Notes under the pieces: model-generated
Databases searched by the model: none
What the model was told of the DNA's origin: nothing
What the model saw: only the letters and a program-made list of their open reading frames with translations
Program-made: the position numbers and the translations under genes
Shown here: in pieces, positions 10,330-20,700 of the stretch
Layout of the letters: every line of letters begins with the position of its first letter
Position numbering within the stretch: position 1 is the stretch's first letter
From: Brachypodium distachyon
Taxonomy: Eukaryota > Streptophyta > Magnoliopsida > Poales > Poaceae
Direction: 5' to 3'
NCBI RefSeq assembly: GCF_000005505.3
Contig: NC_016132.3
Span: forward strand, 39,198,914-39,262,913
Length of the DNA stretch: 64,000 bases

Positions 10330-12520
10330 ACGTCGCGGGTCTCAGTCTCGGCGACCAAACCCTTGCACTTTTGCACCTAAGTTCTCCAGACGGACCCTCT
10401 CATTGGCCTGGGAAGAGAGGGCCAAGCTGAGTTCACCCAGCTCGGTCTTATGTGCCTCCGCTTGCGCCGCAATTTGCGCCTGCAGCCGTGCCACGTCCTC
10501 CCGATGCTGATCGGCTTGCCGAGTCTTTTCATCTGTTTGGCAGACATACATTACAGAAGCTAGAGTCTAAGATGAACGAAACCCGAGACCGGGAAGAAGT
10601 GATACCTTGGACCTTGGTGACGCGCTTCAGGAGCTCCGCCACTTGGGCATTGTCCCCGGCTGTGAACAAGAGCACATATTAGCTTGCGTAGCACATTGAT
10701 ACTTGAACAGAGATTTTATCACAGTAAAGTATACTTACTTCGGCTCTCATGGTCAGCCTTCAGAGCCTCGTGTTCCGCCTCCAGCTTCTTGAACTTTGCT
10801 AGCAAAGTCTTGAAGGTAGCGGTACGTTTGTTCTTGCAGGACTGCAAACCAATGATTGGTAGGTGAGTTTGGTACAGTAAAGAAGTCAGCAATCACAAGC
10901 TTCAGGCCGACTATTCTATATCCGGTCTGAATCTCGGGGAATAACTGTTTGAAGTTTCTAAAGTGTCAGGTCGACTATTCTAAACCCGGCCTGAGTCTCG
11001 GGGAATAGGTGTTTGAAGTTTCTCAAGCTTCAGGCCGACTATTCTAAACCCGGCCTGAATCTCGGGGAATAAGTGTTTGAAGTTTCTAAAGCTTCAGGCC
11101 GACTATTCTAAACCCGGTCTGAATCTCGGGGAATAAGTGTTCCAAGTAGCCACTGACTCAGGAGTCGCTGCAGGTGGAGGTCCCACCAGTGGGCTTTGCC
11201 GAGCCGACTGGAGGGTGCTGGAGGTCACCTCGTAGTTATCGGTGCTGTTCCAGTCCGTTACGAACTGGCCCAGCGACCCCTAGCTGTGCCCGCTTGTCGT
11301 TTGGAGGGAAACTCCCTGGTGCCTCCCGGAAGGCCGTGGGCCAGACGAACCCGGAGGTGCCGATCCCGTCGGGGTTGCAGAGCTCTTGGCATTCTTGGCC
11401 TTCGCCGTAGCAAGTTGACTGGCTTGCGGCTGCGGTTGCGGCCCTTGGGTTTCTTGGGGCCCTCGGGGTTCTTGGGACCCTGTCGGCGGCCGCTGTGCAG
11501 TCTCTGCGGCCTGCGGCTCCGTCGGCGTCTCGGTGGCCGAGGTCCTGGTTCAGGCAGCGTTCGGCGCGTCGACGCTCGGGCCGACATCCCGGGCGGAGGA
11601 TGTCGGATCCGCGGCAGTCTCAGTTTCACCCGTGGTCGGGTTTGAAACTTCGACACGGGAAGAGGGAGCCACCGGGATCTCGGACGCGATACACGTCCGA
11701 AATTGCGTGGCCGTTAAAGCCTCCCTGAAAAAATAAAAAGCTTAGTCGTTTGTGTAATTTTAAAGAAGGAAACCAACACCAGAGGTTGAGGTAATAAGAG
11801 CCTTACCCGACGATCAGGGGCTTCGGCTTAGGACCACGGGCCGCAGTTTTCTTCCGCTTCACGTTCTGCGGAAGATCTTTCTCGGAGGGGTGCTTTGCAA
11901 CTACGCGTTTCTCCCGAACCGGTGCCGCAGCAGCAGCCGGTTCTGACGCCTCAGCGGCAGGCTCGCCCGAGTCAGCTATTTCAGGGATAAAGCAGGAATA
12001 AGCATTTTGGTTACGAGTGTTATAAGGATTACCAGAAGATGTCGGAGATCCTTACATTCGGTACGGCGAGGGCCGGCATGGGCGATTGGCATGAAGTCCT
12101 CCGAGTCCGGGTCCTCGGCATCAACAGACCTGCGAGAGGCCGCGAAACGTTTGTCGGGGGAGCTCCCGTCCTTGCTACGCTGAAGAGAAAACCTCTGCAT
12201 AAAGAATTGAAGTTGAGCCGAGATAAGCCCATGTCAGATAAGTGCCGGCATAAACATATGTCGGATATGAACAGGAGAAAAATGAGAACAAGAATTTACC
12301 GCAGGAGCGCGGCGATCCCGGCTGAATGCCGGCATACCCCATGTCCATTGCTCCAACATGTTTGTCTTGGCGATCACTTTGACCCGACGCCGGACTTCAG
12401 CATGACTGAGCTTGAAGGTCGACACTCAGTCCGGGTCGAGTTGGCCGCCGTAAAAACACATCTTGTGTACTCGGCACCGGAGCGGACAGAGACGCCGATG
12501 CAGAAGGTGGTCAACAAGTC
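10330..12520 (-). pseudogene. Antisense ORF of the Tat element (fragmented)
   Basis: Several minus-strand coding blocks that look like exons of one gene: about 12520-12234 (HLLHRRLCPLR...HAEVRRRVKVIAKT...EQWTWGMPAFSRD), 12232-12060 (RSKDGSSPDKRFAASRR...DSEDF), 11990-11800 (basic RKKTAARGPKPKPLI), 11720-11200 (Pro/Gln/Thr-rich), 10850-10740 (KLEAEHEALKADHESR) and 10551-10342 (coiled coil, REDVARLQAQIAAQAEAHKTEL). The arrangement fits the antisense gene carried by many grass Tat elements, often annotated as Transposase_28 or a putative gypsy-type transposon protein. Exon borders are approximate. Its function is unknown to me. Confidence 0.65.
10903..11150. repeat. 64-bp tandem repeat, about four copies
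   Basis: Units start with CAGGCCGACTATTCTA (or CAGGTCGACTATTC) at 10903, 10967, 11031 and 11095, an exact 64-bp spacing, and share CTGAATCTCGGGGAATA and GTGTTTGAAGTTTCT. The array lies between two coding blocks of the antisense ORF, so it is probably intronic to that gene. Confidence 0.92.
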
Positions 12521-12524
12521 GTAG

Positions 12525-14333
12525 ACTCCACTGCACTGAATGGGAAGTGGCCTGGGTAGCTAGCTTCTGGTTTCCTATTGCTCATGGTTTGTTTCAGTCA
12601 GAAACAGAGGCTGATTGGACTTGGTTCATGAGTAAACTGAAGAAGGCCTTAGGAGAAATGCATCCCTTAGCAATATGCACAGATGCACAAAAGGGTTTGG
12701 AGCATGCAGTCCACAAGGTTTTTCCACATGCAGAGCAGAGGGAGTGCTTTGGCCATCTGTGGCTTAATTTGATCAAGAAATTTTAAGGAGATGTATTTGG
12801 AAGGATGTGGCCAGCGGCAAGAGCTTGCAACCCACACAATTTCCAATATCATATTGACAAGATCTTGGCAGCGAGCCCTGAATTTGGTGTTTATCTGAAG
12901 AATTGCCATTCATTGTTGTGGTACAGGAGTGCCTACAACACTAATATAAAGGTTGATCACATCAATAACCATTTGTGTGAAAGTTTTAACACCTGGATAA
13001 AAGATATCAAATATCTTCCTGTGCATGAGCTGATGGACACTCTGAGGATTCGTTTAATGAATCTCTGGAATAAGAGAAAAACTCTTACCAGTATATTGCA
13101 TGGTGATAAGCTACCATCGGTTGTCCAGAAGGTGGTATGTAGGAGCAGAGGGCTTGGGCACCTTCATGTTGTCAATGCCTCCCCCTACACTGCAGAAGTT
13201 TTAGACACTAATAAGAAAAGGTGACATGTAGTGAAGATTGACCTACATGAGTGCACCTGTCTTGAGTGGCAAGCAACTGGAAAACCTTGTCCGCATGCTA
13301 TTGTGGTACTGGCAGGGAAACCTGACTTGATGATGGGTCAATATTTGCATCCCTATTACTCTATTGATCGATTTAAGGCAGCATATGCAGGAGAGATCCC
13401 GGCACTTAGTGACCAATCTCAATGGCTTGAAGTGAACATTGGATACGATCTTGCTGCCCCCAATATAGCTAGAAAGCCTGGCAGGCCAAAACATGTGCGC
13501 TTCAAAAGTTTTTTGGAGCGAAATGGAAAGAAAGGAACTAAAGGGCAAAAGAAGGGGAGCAAAGTAGGTGAAGCTGAAGTAGATGGGAAAGTGAAGCTCC
13601 AAAAAAACGACAAAGGTGCAAGAGATGTAGAATATTGAGCCATCGTGCTGGCTCCTCGAAGTGTGCTTACAGCCCTCCGAGACCTCCAAGGTTAGCTATT
13701 ATACATTGTTTTCCATTTTTACATAATTGCATTATACATTGTTTTCCCAATTTTTACATAATAGCACCACATATTTCTCATGTTGATGACAGGCCTCGTG
13801 GTAAGAAGAAGACTGAAGAAGAACAAGCCAGAATGGAAGAAGAGGCAAGAATAGCCGAAGATGCCAGAAATCCAGAAGAGCTCAAATTGGAAGATTCAAG
13901 TTCAGAAGATCCTAGCTGGGAAGAAGCAGCAACTTCACAAGAAGATTCTACTACGGATGATGAAAGTTTTTCAGATGAAGAGCCCCTCCAAGCTGTCAAT
14001 GATTGGGGAGCCCCGGCTGAAGAAACTGAAGGTACCTTCCAAACTGCCCCTACCGTCGAAACTGAAGCACCTGCCCCTTCTGTCGAAACTGAAGCAACTG
14101 CCCCCGCTGTCCAAATTGAAACCAGTAAAGATGATGACTTCGACTTGTCCCGTCATGCTTTGATGAGTGTCACCACCTCTGTCCCAAAGCCTAGGACCAT
14201 CAGAAACGCTTAGAAAATCACCGTCACCACCACGGGGAAGAAGAGATCCACCATCTCCAGGAAGGCAGCCAGCACCACCTCGAAGAAAAGGAAGCGGGCC
14301 GCCACCATTGATACATTGTACAAGAAGGCTTGA
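12525..14333 (+). pseudogene. Mutator-like (MULE) transposase, 5'-truncated
   Basis: Begins abruptly within the MULE transposase domain (FPIAHGLFQSETEADWTWF near 12570-12630), then LAICTDAQKGLEHAV and the RECFGHLW block. A SWIM zinc finger follows (CTCLEWQATGKPCPHA, near 13249-13296), then AT-hook-like basic segments (RKPGRPKH). A CX2CX4HX6C zinc knuckle (CKRC-HRAGSSKC, near 13618-13665) lies in a shifted frame after an A-rich run near 13603. After an intron comes an acidic tail. Breaks: TAA 12784-12786, TGA 13222-13224, the frameshift, and TAG 14211-14213, beyond which a K/R-rich tail runs to TGA 14331. The N-terminal half, including the first catalytic Asp, and the left terminal repeat are absent. 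Confidence 0.88.
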
Positions 14334-14337
14334 TTTT

Positions 14338-14485
14338 GAGTTGTACCAAGACATTATTTGAGATTTGTTGTACTGAGTTGTACCATGACATTATTTGAGA
14401 TTTGTTGTAATGAGTTGTACCATGACATTATTTGATATTTGTTGTAATGAGTTGTACCATGACATTATTTGATGTTTCAAGCACT
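14338..14485. repeat. 37-bp tandem repeat, four copies
   Basis: Units begin GAGTTGTACCA at 14338, 14375, 14412 and 14449 and continue GACATTATTTGAGATTTGTTGTAAT, an exact 37-bp period. It begins five bases after the last in-frame MULE stop, so it forms the 3' UTR of the transposase transcript. Confidence 0.92.
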
Positions 14486-14507
14486 TAGTGATATTTGAGG
14501 CTTAGTT

Positions 14508-15290
14508 CTATTTCTCCATCTTCTTCTTGCCTTCTAGCACCTCACGCATCAAGGCTTCATTCTCCTTTTTCCCTTCAACAATCTTGCTTTCTAACTCCTC
14601 TACCAATTCGTCCTGGAAAGCTAACTCAAATTCATGATTTATCATCGCTTCATAAAACTTTTTGCTCTTCCTCTCTTCTTCTGTCACCATTGATTTCAGC
14701 AAGTGAATCCCCTTCATCAATACAACATTCTGGCCCTCTTCTTCCCCATTTTGTCCATGCCGAAGAGGGGCTCGCTCCTCTTCATCATCAAACTCATGCT
14801 CCACGAGGTAGTCTGGGTCGAAGTAGCCCAAATTGTGCTACATACAATTCCAATACTGCTACATGAGCTCACGGACATAAACAAAACGACCAAACAAAAT
14901 CAAATCGATAAATTGTTGCAAATTGAATCGATTCACCTTGTCCACACTGCCATTTGAGCTGCTCCCAGCCGAATCCAGGAGCCAGGACATCATAGAGGCG
15001 CCACCCGTCGTCCGTAAATCCGCTTCGGCCCATCTTTCTGCAAGGCACTCGAGCTCAATTTTGGTTTCGGACCGACCTAGGGTTCCTGCCAAATCATAAA
15101 TTTGGGGGAAATTGGAATCCTAAATGCCTAATTTCAGAGTCCAATGCGCGGCTAGCAGGGGCTAGACATGCTTACCTCGAGTGCGGCGATAGTGGTGAGC
15201 TGCGGCGGCCACCGTGCGGAGCGGCGGCGGCGGCGACCCTGGTTCGGTTGCGCCGGCGTGCGGGCGTGTCGACGAGAGGATGGGAAGCGG
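14508..15290 (-). CDS. Hypothetical coiled-coil gene at the MULE end
   Basis: A possible small convergent gene. Candidate exons on the minus strand: about 15290-15178 (Ala/Arg-rich, ends CACTCGAG|GTAAGC), 15092-14859 (AGTLGRSETKIELECLAERW...) and 14831-14508, a strongly charged segment with EHEFDDEEERAP and a predicted helix EEERKSKKFYEAMINHEFELAFQDELVEELESK. The first residue of the last block is not an ATG, so it needs an upstream exon. I do not recognise a family. Its position beside a MULE transposase, in convergent orientation, suggests it is a second gene of the element, or host sequence captured by it. Confidence 0.4.
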
Positions 15291-15679
15291 CGGCGGCGAC
15301 GACTGGGGTGAGCGGCAGCGGCGGCAGCGGCGAGCTTCTTCGGTGTGTGTCGGGCCCGTGAGATAAGGATGAGCCGGTGTCCTGGTCGGGCTCGCGAGAT
15401 AAGGATGATCCGACGTGGCTATTTTGTGGGACCCACGCGGTTTGATTTGCTTCTCCGTGGGTCCCAGCGGTGTGATCTGGTCTTAAGCTAAGAGAAGGAC
15501 GCTTAGAGCCGGCCCCACCTGCCAGTTTCGCACATTTTGCAGTTACACCCGTCCGGTTCGGTCCTGGCGAATTGCTCCAGTCCGCACGGTCTGCTTGAGC
15601 AAAGCTTCGTTCACGTGGTCGCTTTTGTGGTTGAAATTGCTCGTGAGCTCGGTACGAGCCATTAGCCCAAAAGTTCGAG

Positions 15680-16234
15680 TCTGACATCCTGGGCAAACTC
15701 TCTGCATTGCAGGCATGGATAAAGAGAGGTCCCTCGCATCTCTCGAACCTCTCCGAGTTAACTCTCAAAGTCAAGGGAGTGCAGCAGGAGGACATGCAGA
15801 TCCTTGGAGGATTACCGGCTCTTCATTGTCTCGTGATAAACAGCACAGATCAAACACAACGGCGGCTGGTCACCAGTGCTGATGATTACCGTCGTGTGGT
15901 TTGGTTTGGATTGGAATGTGGATCAGGGGCGCAAATAATGTTTGAACCGGGAGCATTGCCGAGGGTGGAATTTGTTGATTTCAGTGTGGGTGTGCGGGTG
16001 GCCAAAGATGATGGTAATGCAAATTTCGACTTGGGCCTGCAGGGAAACATGCTTTCCCTTCAGCAGGTCCACGCATTTATCTATAATGGTGGAGCGACGG
16101 TTGGGGAGGCCAAGGAAGCAGAGGCTGCGGTGAGGCGCGCACTGCAGGACCGTCCTAATCATCCCCGCGTTCTGATTGAAATGCGGCCAGAAATACAAGA
16201 AGGTGCGGAGAAGCATCTACTCATATTCATCTAA
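15680..16234 (+). pseudogene. C-terminal LRR fragment of an NLR (paralogue of the 23.5-kb gene)
   Basis: An open 184-codon stretch collinear with the last part of the intact NLR at about 27086-27582. Shared blocks include KVKGVQQEDMQILGGLPAL, CGSGAQIMFEPGALPR and FSVGVRVAKDDGN. Homology begins sharply near 15680 (LGKLSALQAWIKR against NLSTLPAWIKR) and the rest of the gene is missing; sequence to the left is transposon-related. The C-terminal residues differ (here a longer tail, stop TAA 16232-16234). Having lost all NB-ARC sequence, it cannot be an NLR; whether it is transcribed is unknown. Confidence 0.9.
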
Positions 16235-16870
16235 GTAACTATTGGAATGATTTTACTTAATTTCTTGCGCTAGCTCCTGATTATACATTGACCTTGTTTC
16301 TTTCTTCCCGAATTTCATTCCTAATTCGCCAAAAAGGTGCTCATGGTGACGATTTATGTGAGGATTACAATTGGAATTGATCACCTTCAGGTACTTACGC
16401 TCGTCCACCCTTGCTACCTACGTACTCCGTATTTATTTGCTAGCATGCAGGCATGCTTGGTTTTAGATTGATCCTACTTCATATGTGTTTCTTGATGATT
16501 ATTGCTTTTTGTTCGTTCCAAGCAGATCAGAGGAGTAATCAGGGTGACGGACAAATCCAATCTCCGGTCCATCCCCGATGAAGAACGACGACTACCTTCA
16601 ACTTGCTCTGCTCCAGCTCAAATCAAATCAAATAAAGCCATGTGCATATGCACGGCATCCAGTTCGTTGAGGTTTTCCGCTCAGTTTCTTCAGTACTCTG
16701 CTTCTTCCCAGCAAGACTTGTTGGGTGACAGACTGCTTTAGGCTTGTTTTGTACGAGACGTAGCCTTTCCTTTTCAAGTTTCTTTTCATGCTAGAGATCG
16801 ACCTTGTAATAATCTGTTACAAACATAGTTTCCGTTAATATCCATGCCTGTTATTGCAAGTGAGCCAACA
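16235..16870 (+). repeat. Duplicated NLR 3' flank
   Basis: Similar to the sequence after the intact NLR (27583-28240): GGAATGATTTTACTTAATTTCTTGCGC, ATTGACCTTGTTTCTTTCTT, GGTACTTACGCTCGTCCACCC and AGAGATCGACCTTGTAATAATCTGTTAC recur there in the same order. It shows that the truncated copy carried its own 3' region. Confidence 0.85.
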
Positions 16871-17635
16871 TACTTCAGCAATAATATTAAACATCAGGAA
16901 CTTGGCGAAAGGACCACCTCAGAACAAGGCTGATCCTGGTTCATAGGCCACCAGCAGTGGGAAGTGAGGCCACGGAGGCACTGTAACCCGAATCCAGGTG
17001 AAAGTTGAGCTGCCTGGCCTGCTACTCCGTGAGCCACTCGTTCACCTTGACCTTCTCCTGAGTTGAACTGGGAGTTTCTTACATTCCTAATTAAATTCGC
17101 CAAAGACGCTCACGAGGATGATTCTGTGATGAGGAGACTAGCTGATGAACAACTTGGGTCCATCCAACAAGTGAGCCAAGTTGCATTATTTACTGTTGGT
17201 GGCGTTGTAAGAGCAGCCAGCTGGTGCTTCTATTATTTACTGATGAATAGCTAGCGCACAGAATGTACTCTTCGGCTTTGGAGAGCATGCAGGCTGAACA
17301 TATGGATGGCACCAGCCGGGTTTGGCCATACCAGACCCGAAGCTGGTCACCCGCCCTGCTACCTGGACCCGGACCCGAACCCGATACGGGTTAGGCAGAC
17401 CCGTGGGTATACCAGACCCGGACCCGGCACGGGTCTAGACCCGTCGGGTAAACGGATTGCCATCCGGAGGCCTGCATCGTGCTGTTGGAAAGTAGGCGCA
17501 CGAGGCCATGTAAACCGTTCTCGAAAGTCCTCAATCTTGTCGTATGGTTTGCATGTGTCCTTGTCTACGACCAAGGCCCGGGGTTAGACTACTGGGACGA
17601 GCTCAAGTTGATAAGACATGTTAATGGTCGATTCC
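16871..17635. other. Scrambled spacer between NLR copies
   Basis: No gene. At about 17078-17166 there is a further copy of the NLR 3' flank (CATTCCTAATTAAATTCGCCAAAGACGCTCACG, GAACAACTTGGGTCCAT). At 17318-17450 there is a GC-rich stretch with many ACCCG/GGGTC words. The bases nearest 17600 (CTCAAGTTGATAAGACATGTTAATGGTCGATT) begin the duplicated NLR upstream region also seen at about 22280. Confidence 0.6.
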
Positions 17636-17856
17636 CTCCTTCCGTCCCATAATACGAGGCACCCACGCATAACTAGATTTTTAATTTGATTAATTAAATA
17701 TGTATGTTTTTTAAATAAAAAGTACACCATTAGATTCGTTATCGTTTAGCGAAGAACTTTCTGATATATAATTTTTCAATTATTTAATTAATATTTACTT
17801 AGCTTAATTAACAATCTAGAGATGCATGCGTGTCTCGTATTATGAGACGGAGGCAC
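17636..17856. mobile_element. Stowaway-like MITE, copy 1
   Basis: Terminal inverted repeats CCTTCCGTCCCATAATACGAGGCA and TGTCTCGTATTATGAGACGGAGGCA enclose an AT-rich core; TA at the right end. A close relative occupies the matching place at 22325-22550, so it was inserted before the NLR upstream region was duplicated. Confidence 0.85.
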
Positions 17857-18100
17857 TAGTAAATAAGATTCCTCGATTCTTGATTTTTGCCTAAATGCTC
17901 TTCATGGCCGCATCTTTTGACCGACGGATCGGCCCCAAGAGTAGTACCATGTGATCACCACCCTCCTCTGCAAACTGCTCCAGTTGCTTATTGCAATCAC
18001 CCTCCTCTACAAACTGCTCCAGCTGCTTATTGCAAACGGTCCGAAAATTTTGAACACCCCTACATCGCACTGCAGCATATAGATCATTGAAAAGTGATCC
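17857..18100 (+). repeat. Duplicated NLR upstream module
   Basis: Runs from AAATAAGATTCCTCGATTCTTGATT through CATGGCCGCATCTTTTGACCGAC, TCGGCCCCAAGAGTAGTACCATGTGATCACCACCCTCCTC to GCACTGCAGCATATAGAT. The same order is found at 22174-22300 and 22551-22745 before the intact NLR. It includes a W-box core TTGACC at 17917-17922. Within it, the segment around AATCACCCTCCTCTACAAACTGCTCCAG is itself doubled. Confidence 0.85.
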
Positions 18101-18104
18101 GAAT

Positions 18105-18619
18105 CCGTTACCAGCTCTGCTAGACGTAGCAGGATAGGTTTTGGATTTGCTATACGAGTTGGACTTGTTTTCCTTGTCCTACTAGGACTCATGTTTATTG
18201 CCCGTTATATATACTCCATGTAGTCACACCTAAAGACAGTTTGTCGTCTCGTGCTTGTAATACTCCAACATAATGAAGTTGCGCCTTCGTGCGTCCGTGG
18301 TTTTTCCCGCAAGGGTTTACACGTTAAAATCTATGTCTCTCGTTTCTAGTTTAATCTTTATTTTCGTAACAAGTGGTATCAAAGCCACGTTCTTGAGATT
18401 AAATCTACGAGATCGACTTCGTTTTTGCCTAGTTCACAGGCCGACGGGAAACCAGTCCCGTTCCGCTGCTGCTGTTCCCGAATCGAAGACCGTCACAAGT
18501 TGGTTTTCTACTCGGATTCAATCAGAGGATATCCAGACGTGCAACCGATTTAAATATTCGATCGGTTGGATTGATTCGATCGAAGCAAGCCGCAGGCGCG
18601 AATCAGAGTCGCACAGCAG
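18105..18619 (+). mobile_element. Copia-type LTR end with primer binding site
   Basis: The 3' part of an LTR ends near 18371 (TTTTCGTAACA) and is followed by TGGTATCAAAGCC at 18374, the initiator-methionine tRNA primer site of Copia elements. About 245 bp of leader follow, then the CACTA insertion splits the fragment; the remaining piece appears after it (22110 to about 22150). No Copia coding sequence is present. Confidence 0.75.
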
Positions 18620-19099
18620 CACTAGTACAAAATGGGCCATTCGCGACCCCCATCAGTGGCGTGTCAAACGGACACGACACTGATAGCAAACTATCAATGG
18701 CGGGTACATCGCCGCACACCACTGATGGGACGATGATGGTCCATGTCTCTTTCCCTGGGACAACCATTAGTGGCGGTCGACGCTGAAACCGCCACTGATA
18801 GCTGACTATCAGTGGCGGTCGCTGTCAGTGGCGGTTATGATGTAGGAAACGACACTGATAGGCAGGTTATCAGTGGCGTTCTTTCTAGGTGTAGCCGCCA
18901 TGGATGGTTGGCGAGCAGTAGTGGCGTGTCCAACTATGTGTCCACCACTGATAGCTCGGCCATATAAATAGGTCGAGCGGCGGTGGCTGGTCACGTGCTG
19001 CGCGTCTTCTTGATCATCCGTGGCCGCCATTCTCCTTCCCGACGGCGGAGCTCTTCCGCGGAATGGCGCCGGCCACCACCAGGTAATCCTAGCTCCTAT

Positions 19100-19445
19100 C
19101 CTTCTTCCTCTCCCGGCCCGGCCATCCTCTTCTCCTTCCTCCCCTTCTTCTTCCGCTCCCCGCCCCCCTTCTCTCCCCTGCACGCCCGCGGCAGGCGGCG
19201 CCGGCCGGCCGGCCCCCTCCGTCTTCTCTCTGCCCTACTTCCTCTCCCGTCTGGCTCTGCCCCATCCTCCTCTCCTTCTTCCTCTCCCCGGCCATCCTCT
19301 TCTCCTTCCTCCCCTTCTTCTTCCTCTAGTCCCCGCCCCCCCTTTCTCTCCCCTGCACGCGCGCGGCAGGCGGCACCGGCCGGCCGGCCCCCGCCCACTT
19401 CTCTATGCCCCATCTACTTCCTCTCCCCTCTGGCTCTCTGCCGCA
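19100..19445. repeat. GC/pyrimidine-rich tandem duplication in the CACTA leader
   Basis: A unit of roughly 175 bp occurs twice (starting near 19112 and near 19287), each with CCGGCCATCCTCTTCTCCTTCC, CTCTCCCCTGCACGC and GGCGGC-CCGGCCGGCCGGCC. The Ser/Pro-rich open frames here are composition artefacts and this is best seen as the 5' leader of the transposase transcript. Confidence 0.8.
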
Positions 19446-19603
19446 GCAGCCGCCGGCGGTACAGGGCCTCGATCCCCATTAATTTTTGCCCCCCCCCCCA
19501 ACTCCCACTGCCCACTGCCCACTGCCTGCCTCCTGGTGATTTAATTTGTGACTGATTGCTTCAATTTCTTTTATGCTTTTGTAGCTCATCTCTCCGTGGT
19601 TGG

Positions 19604-20700
19604 ATGTATGAGGAGAGAATGTCGGCTTCTTGGGTAGCAAAATGGGCCACATTTTATGATTTCGCGATAGCTGATATGAAGAGTAAGGGCAATGTGAAGA
19701 TGTGTTGTCCATGTGACAGATGTCGTAACACAATGATGCACCTGCCAGTGGATGTTGAGATGCATGTAATAGCAAATGGATTCGTAGAAGGTTATTTTTG
19801 CTGGACTTCGCACGGGGAGGTTGCGGTCGAAGTGGGTAGGGACTTTGAAGTCGAAGACATAGAGTTCGACCAAAGTGGTGAAGAATATCGTGTTGACAAT
19901 GCCATGGATGAAGAAACACCGGTCGATGAAGCTCCACGTGGTCGGATGGGGGAAATGCTAGATGACGTGCACTTACAGAATCAACTGAAGGACCCCGACA
20001 ATGCCACAGATGAGAAGAAGTTCCAGAAGCTAGTCGAGGACGCAAACACACCAGTGTATGACAATGCCAGCATCAACAATAATGTCCTAGGCGACACTTG
20101 AACTTCTTAGGATAAAGGCAAAATCTGGGCTTTCTGGCAAGGGCTTCACGGAGATGTTGTGTGTGCATTGTATACACGGGACCGCACAAAAACAAGGACA
20201 AATGCCCAATATGCGGTACTTCACAATACAAGAAGAAAGAGGGCAATCATGACGAGGTCGATGAGGAAGAAGTGAGGAAGGGTCGGCCGGCGAAGATCGC
20301 CTGCTATCTTTCGATGGGTAGTCGGTTTGAGCGTTGGTTTCAGAACTTGAAGGATGCGGTGAGACTGGTCTATCACGATCCGCGTGAGAAGATGTACGAT
20401 CCAGATGGAGAGTACCGTACAGACAATACTGAAGCTGGGATCCTCAAACACCCAGCCGATGCGGCTCAATGGAGGACCTTGGACGCGGAATTCCCAGATT
20501 TCGCCAGTGATCCCAGGAACCTAAGGCTAGGGCTGAGCACTGACGGAATCAATCCATTCGGCAACATGACCAGCACGCACAGCACATGGCCAGTGATCAG
20601 ATTTGTGTACAACCTTCCTCCATGGTTAATCATGAAGAAGAAGTACATCCACTTGTGTATGCTCATACAAGGCCCAAAGCAACCCGAGGGGTTCTTCACA
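19604..20700 (+). pseudogene. TNP2-type CACTA transposase, N-terminal half
   Basis: The transposase-associated domain comes first (MYEERMSASWVAKWATFYDFA, then CPCDRCRN, 19604-19780), followed by an acidic linker. The frame closes at TGA 20099-20101 through a small indel; homology (LELLRIKAKSG) continues in another frame. From 20161 the Transposase_21 domain resumes: YTGPHKNKDKCPICGTSQYKK, GRPAKIACYLSMGSRF, NLRLGLSTDGINPFGN and YNLPPWLIMKKKYIHLCMLIQGPKQP. It ends at about 20690 by an internal deletion that removed the rest of the catalytic core. Confidence 0.88.

Larger units (their letters stand above)
5353..12524 (+). mobile_element. Truncated Tat-lineage Ty3/gypsy LTR retrotransposon
   Basis: Parts in order: one LTR (5353 to about 6173), a tRNA-Asp-like primer binding site, gag-protease with stops, a large deletion removing almost all of RT, a first RNase H, a second RNase H of the type that marks the Tat lineage (Ogre/Retand/Atlantys relatives), the integrase zinc finger, then a region coding on the opposite strand (the antisense ORF known in several Tat elements). 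There is no 3' LTR: the element stops near 12524, directly at the equally truncated Mutator-like element. It cannot move by itself. Confidence 0.88.

Noticed and set aside
10903..11150. CRISPR-like regular repeats
   Set aside because: Units are contiguous tandem copies without unique spacers, inside a plant retroelement.
11258..11656. Arg/Pro-rich minus-strand frame
   Set aside because: A neighbouring minus-strand frame with Thr/Gln/Pro-rich sequence connects better with the other antisense-ORF blocks; the Arg-rich frame is its shadow.
18983..19555. Long Ser/Pro-rich open frames on both strands
   Set aside because: Caused by CCT/CTC-rich tandem leader sequence of the CACTA element; several frames are open at once and none has family features.
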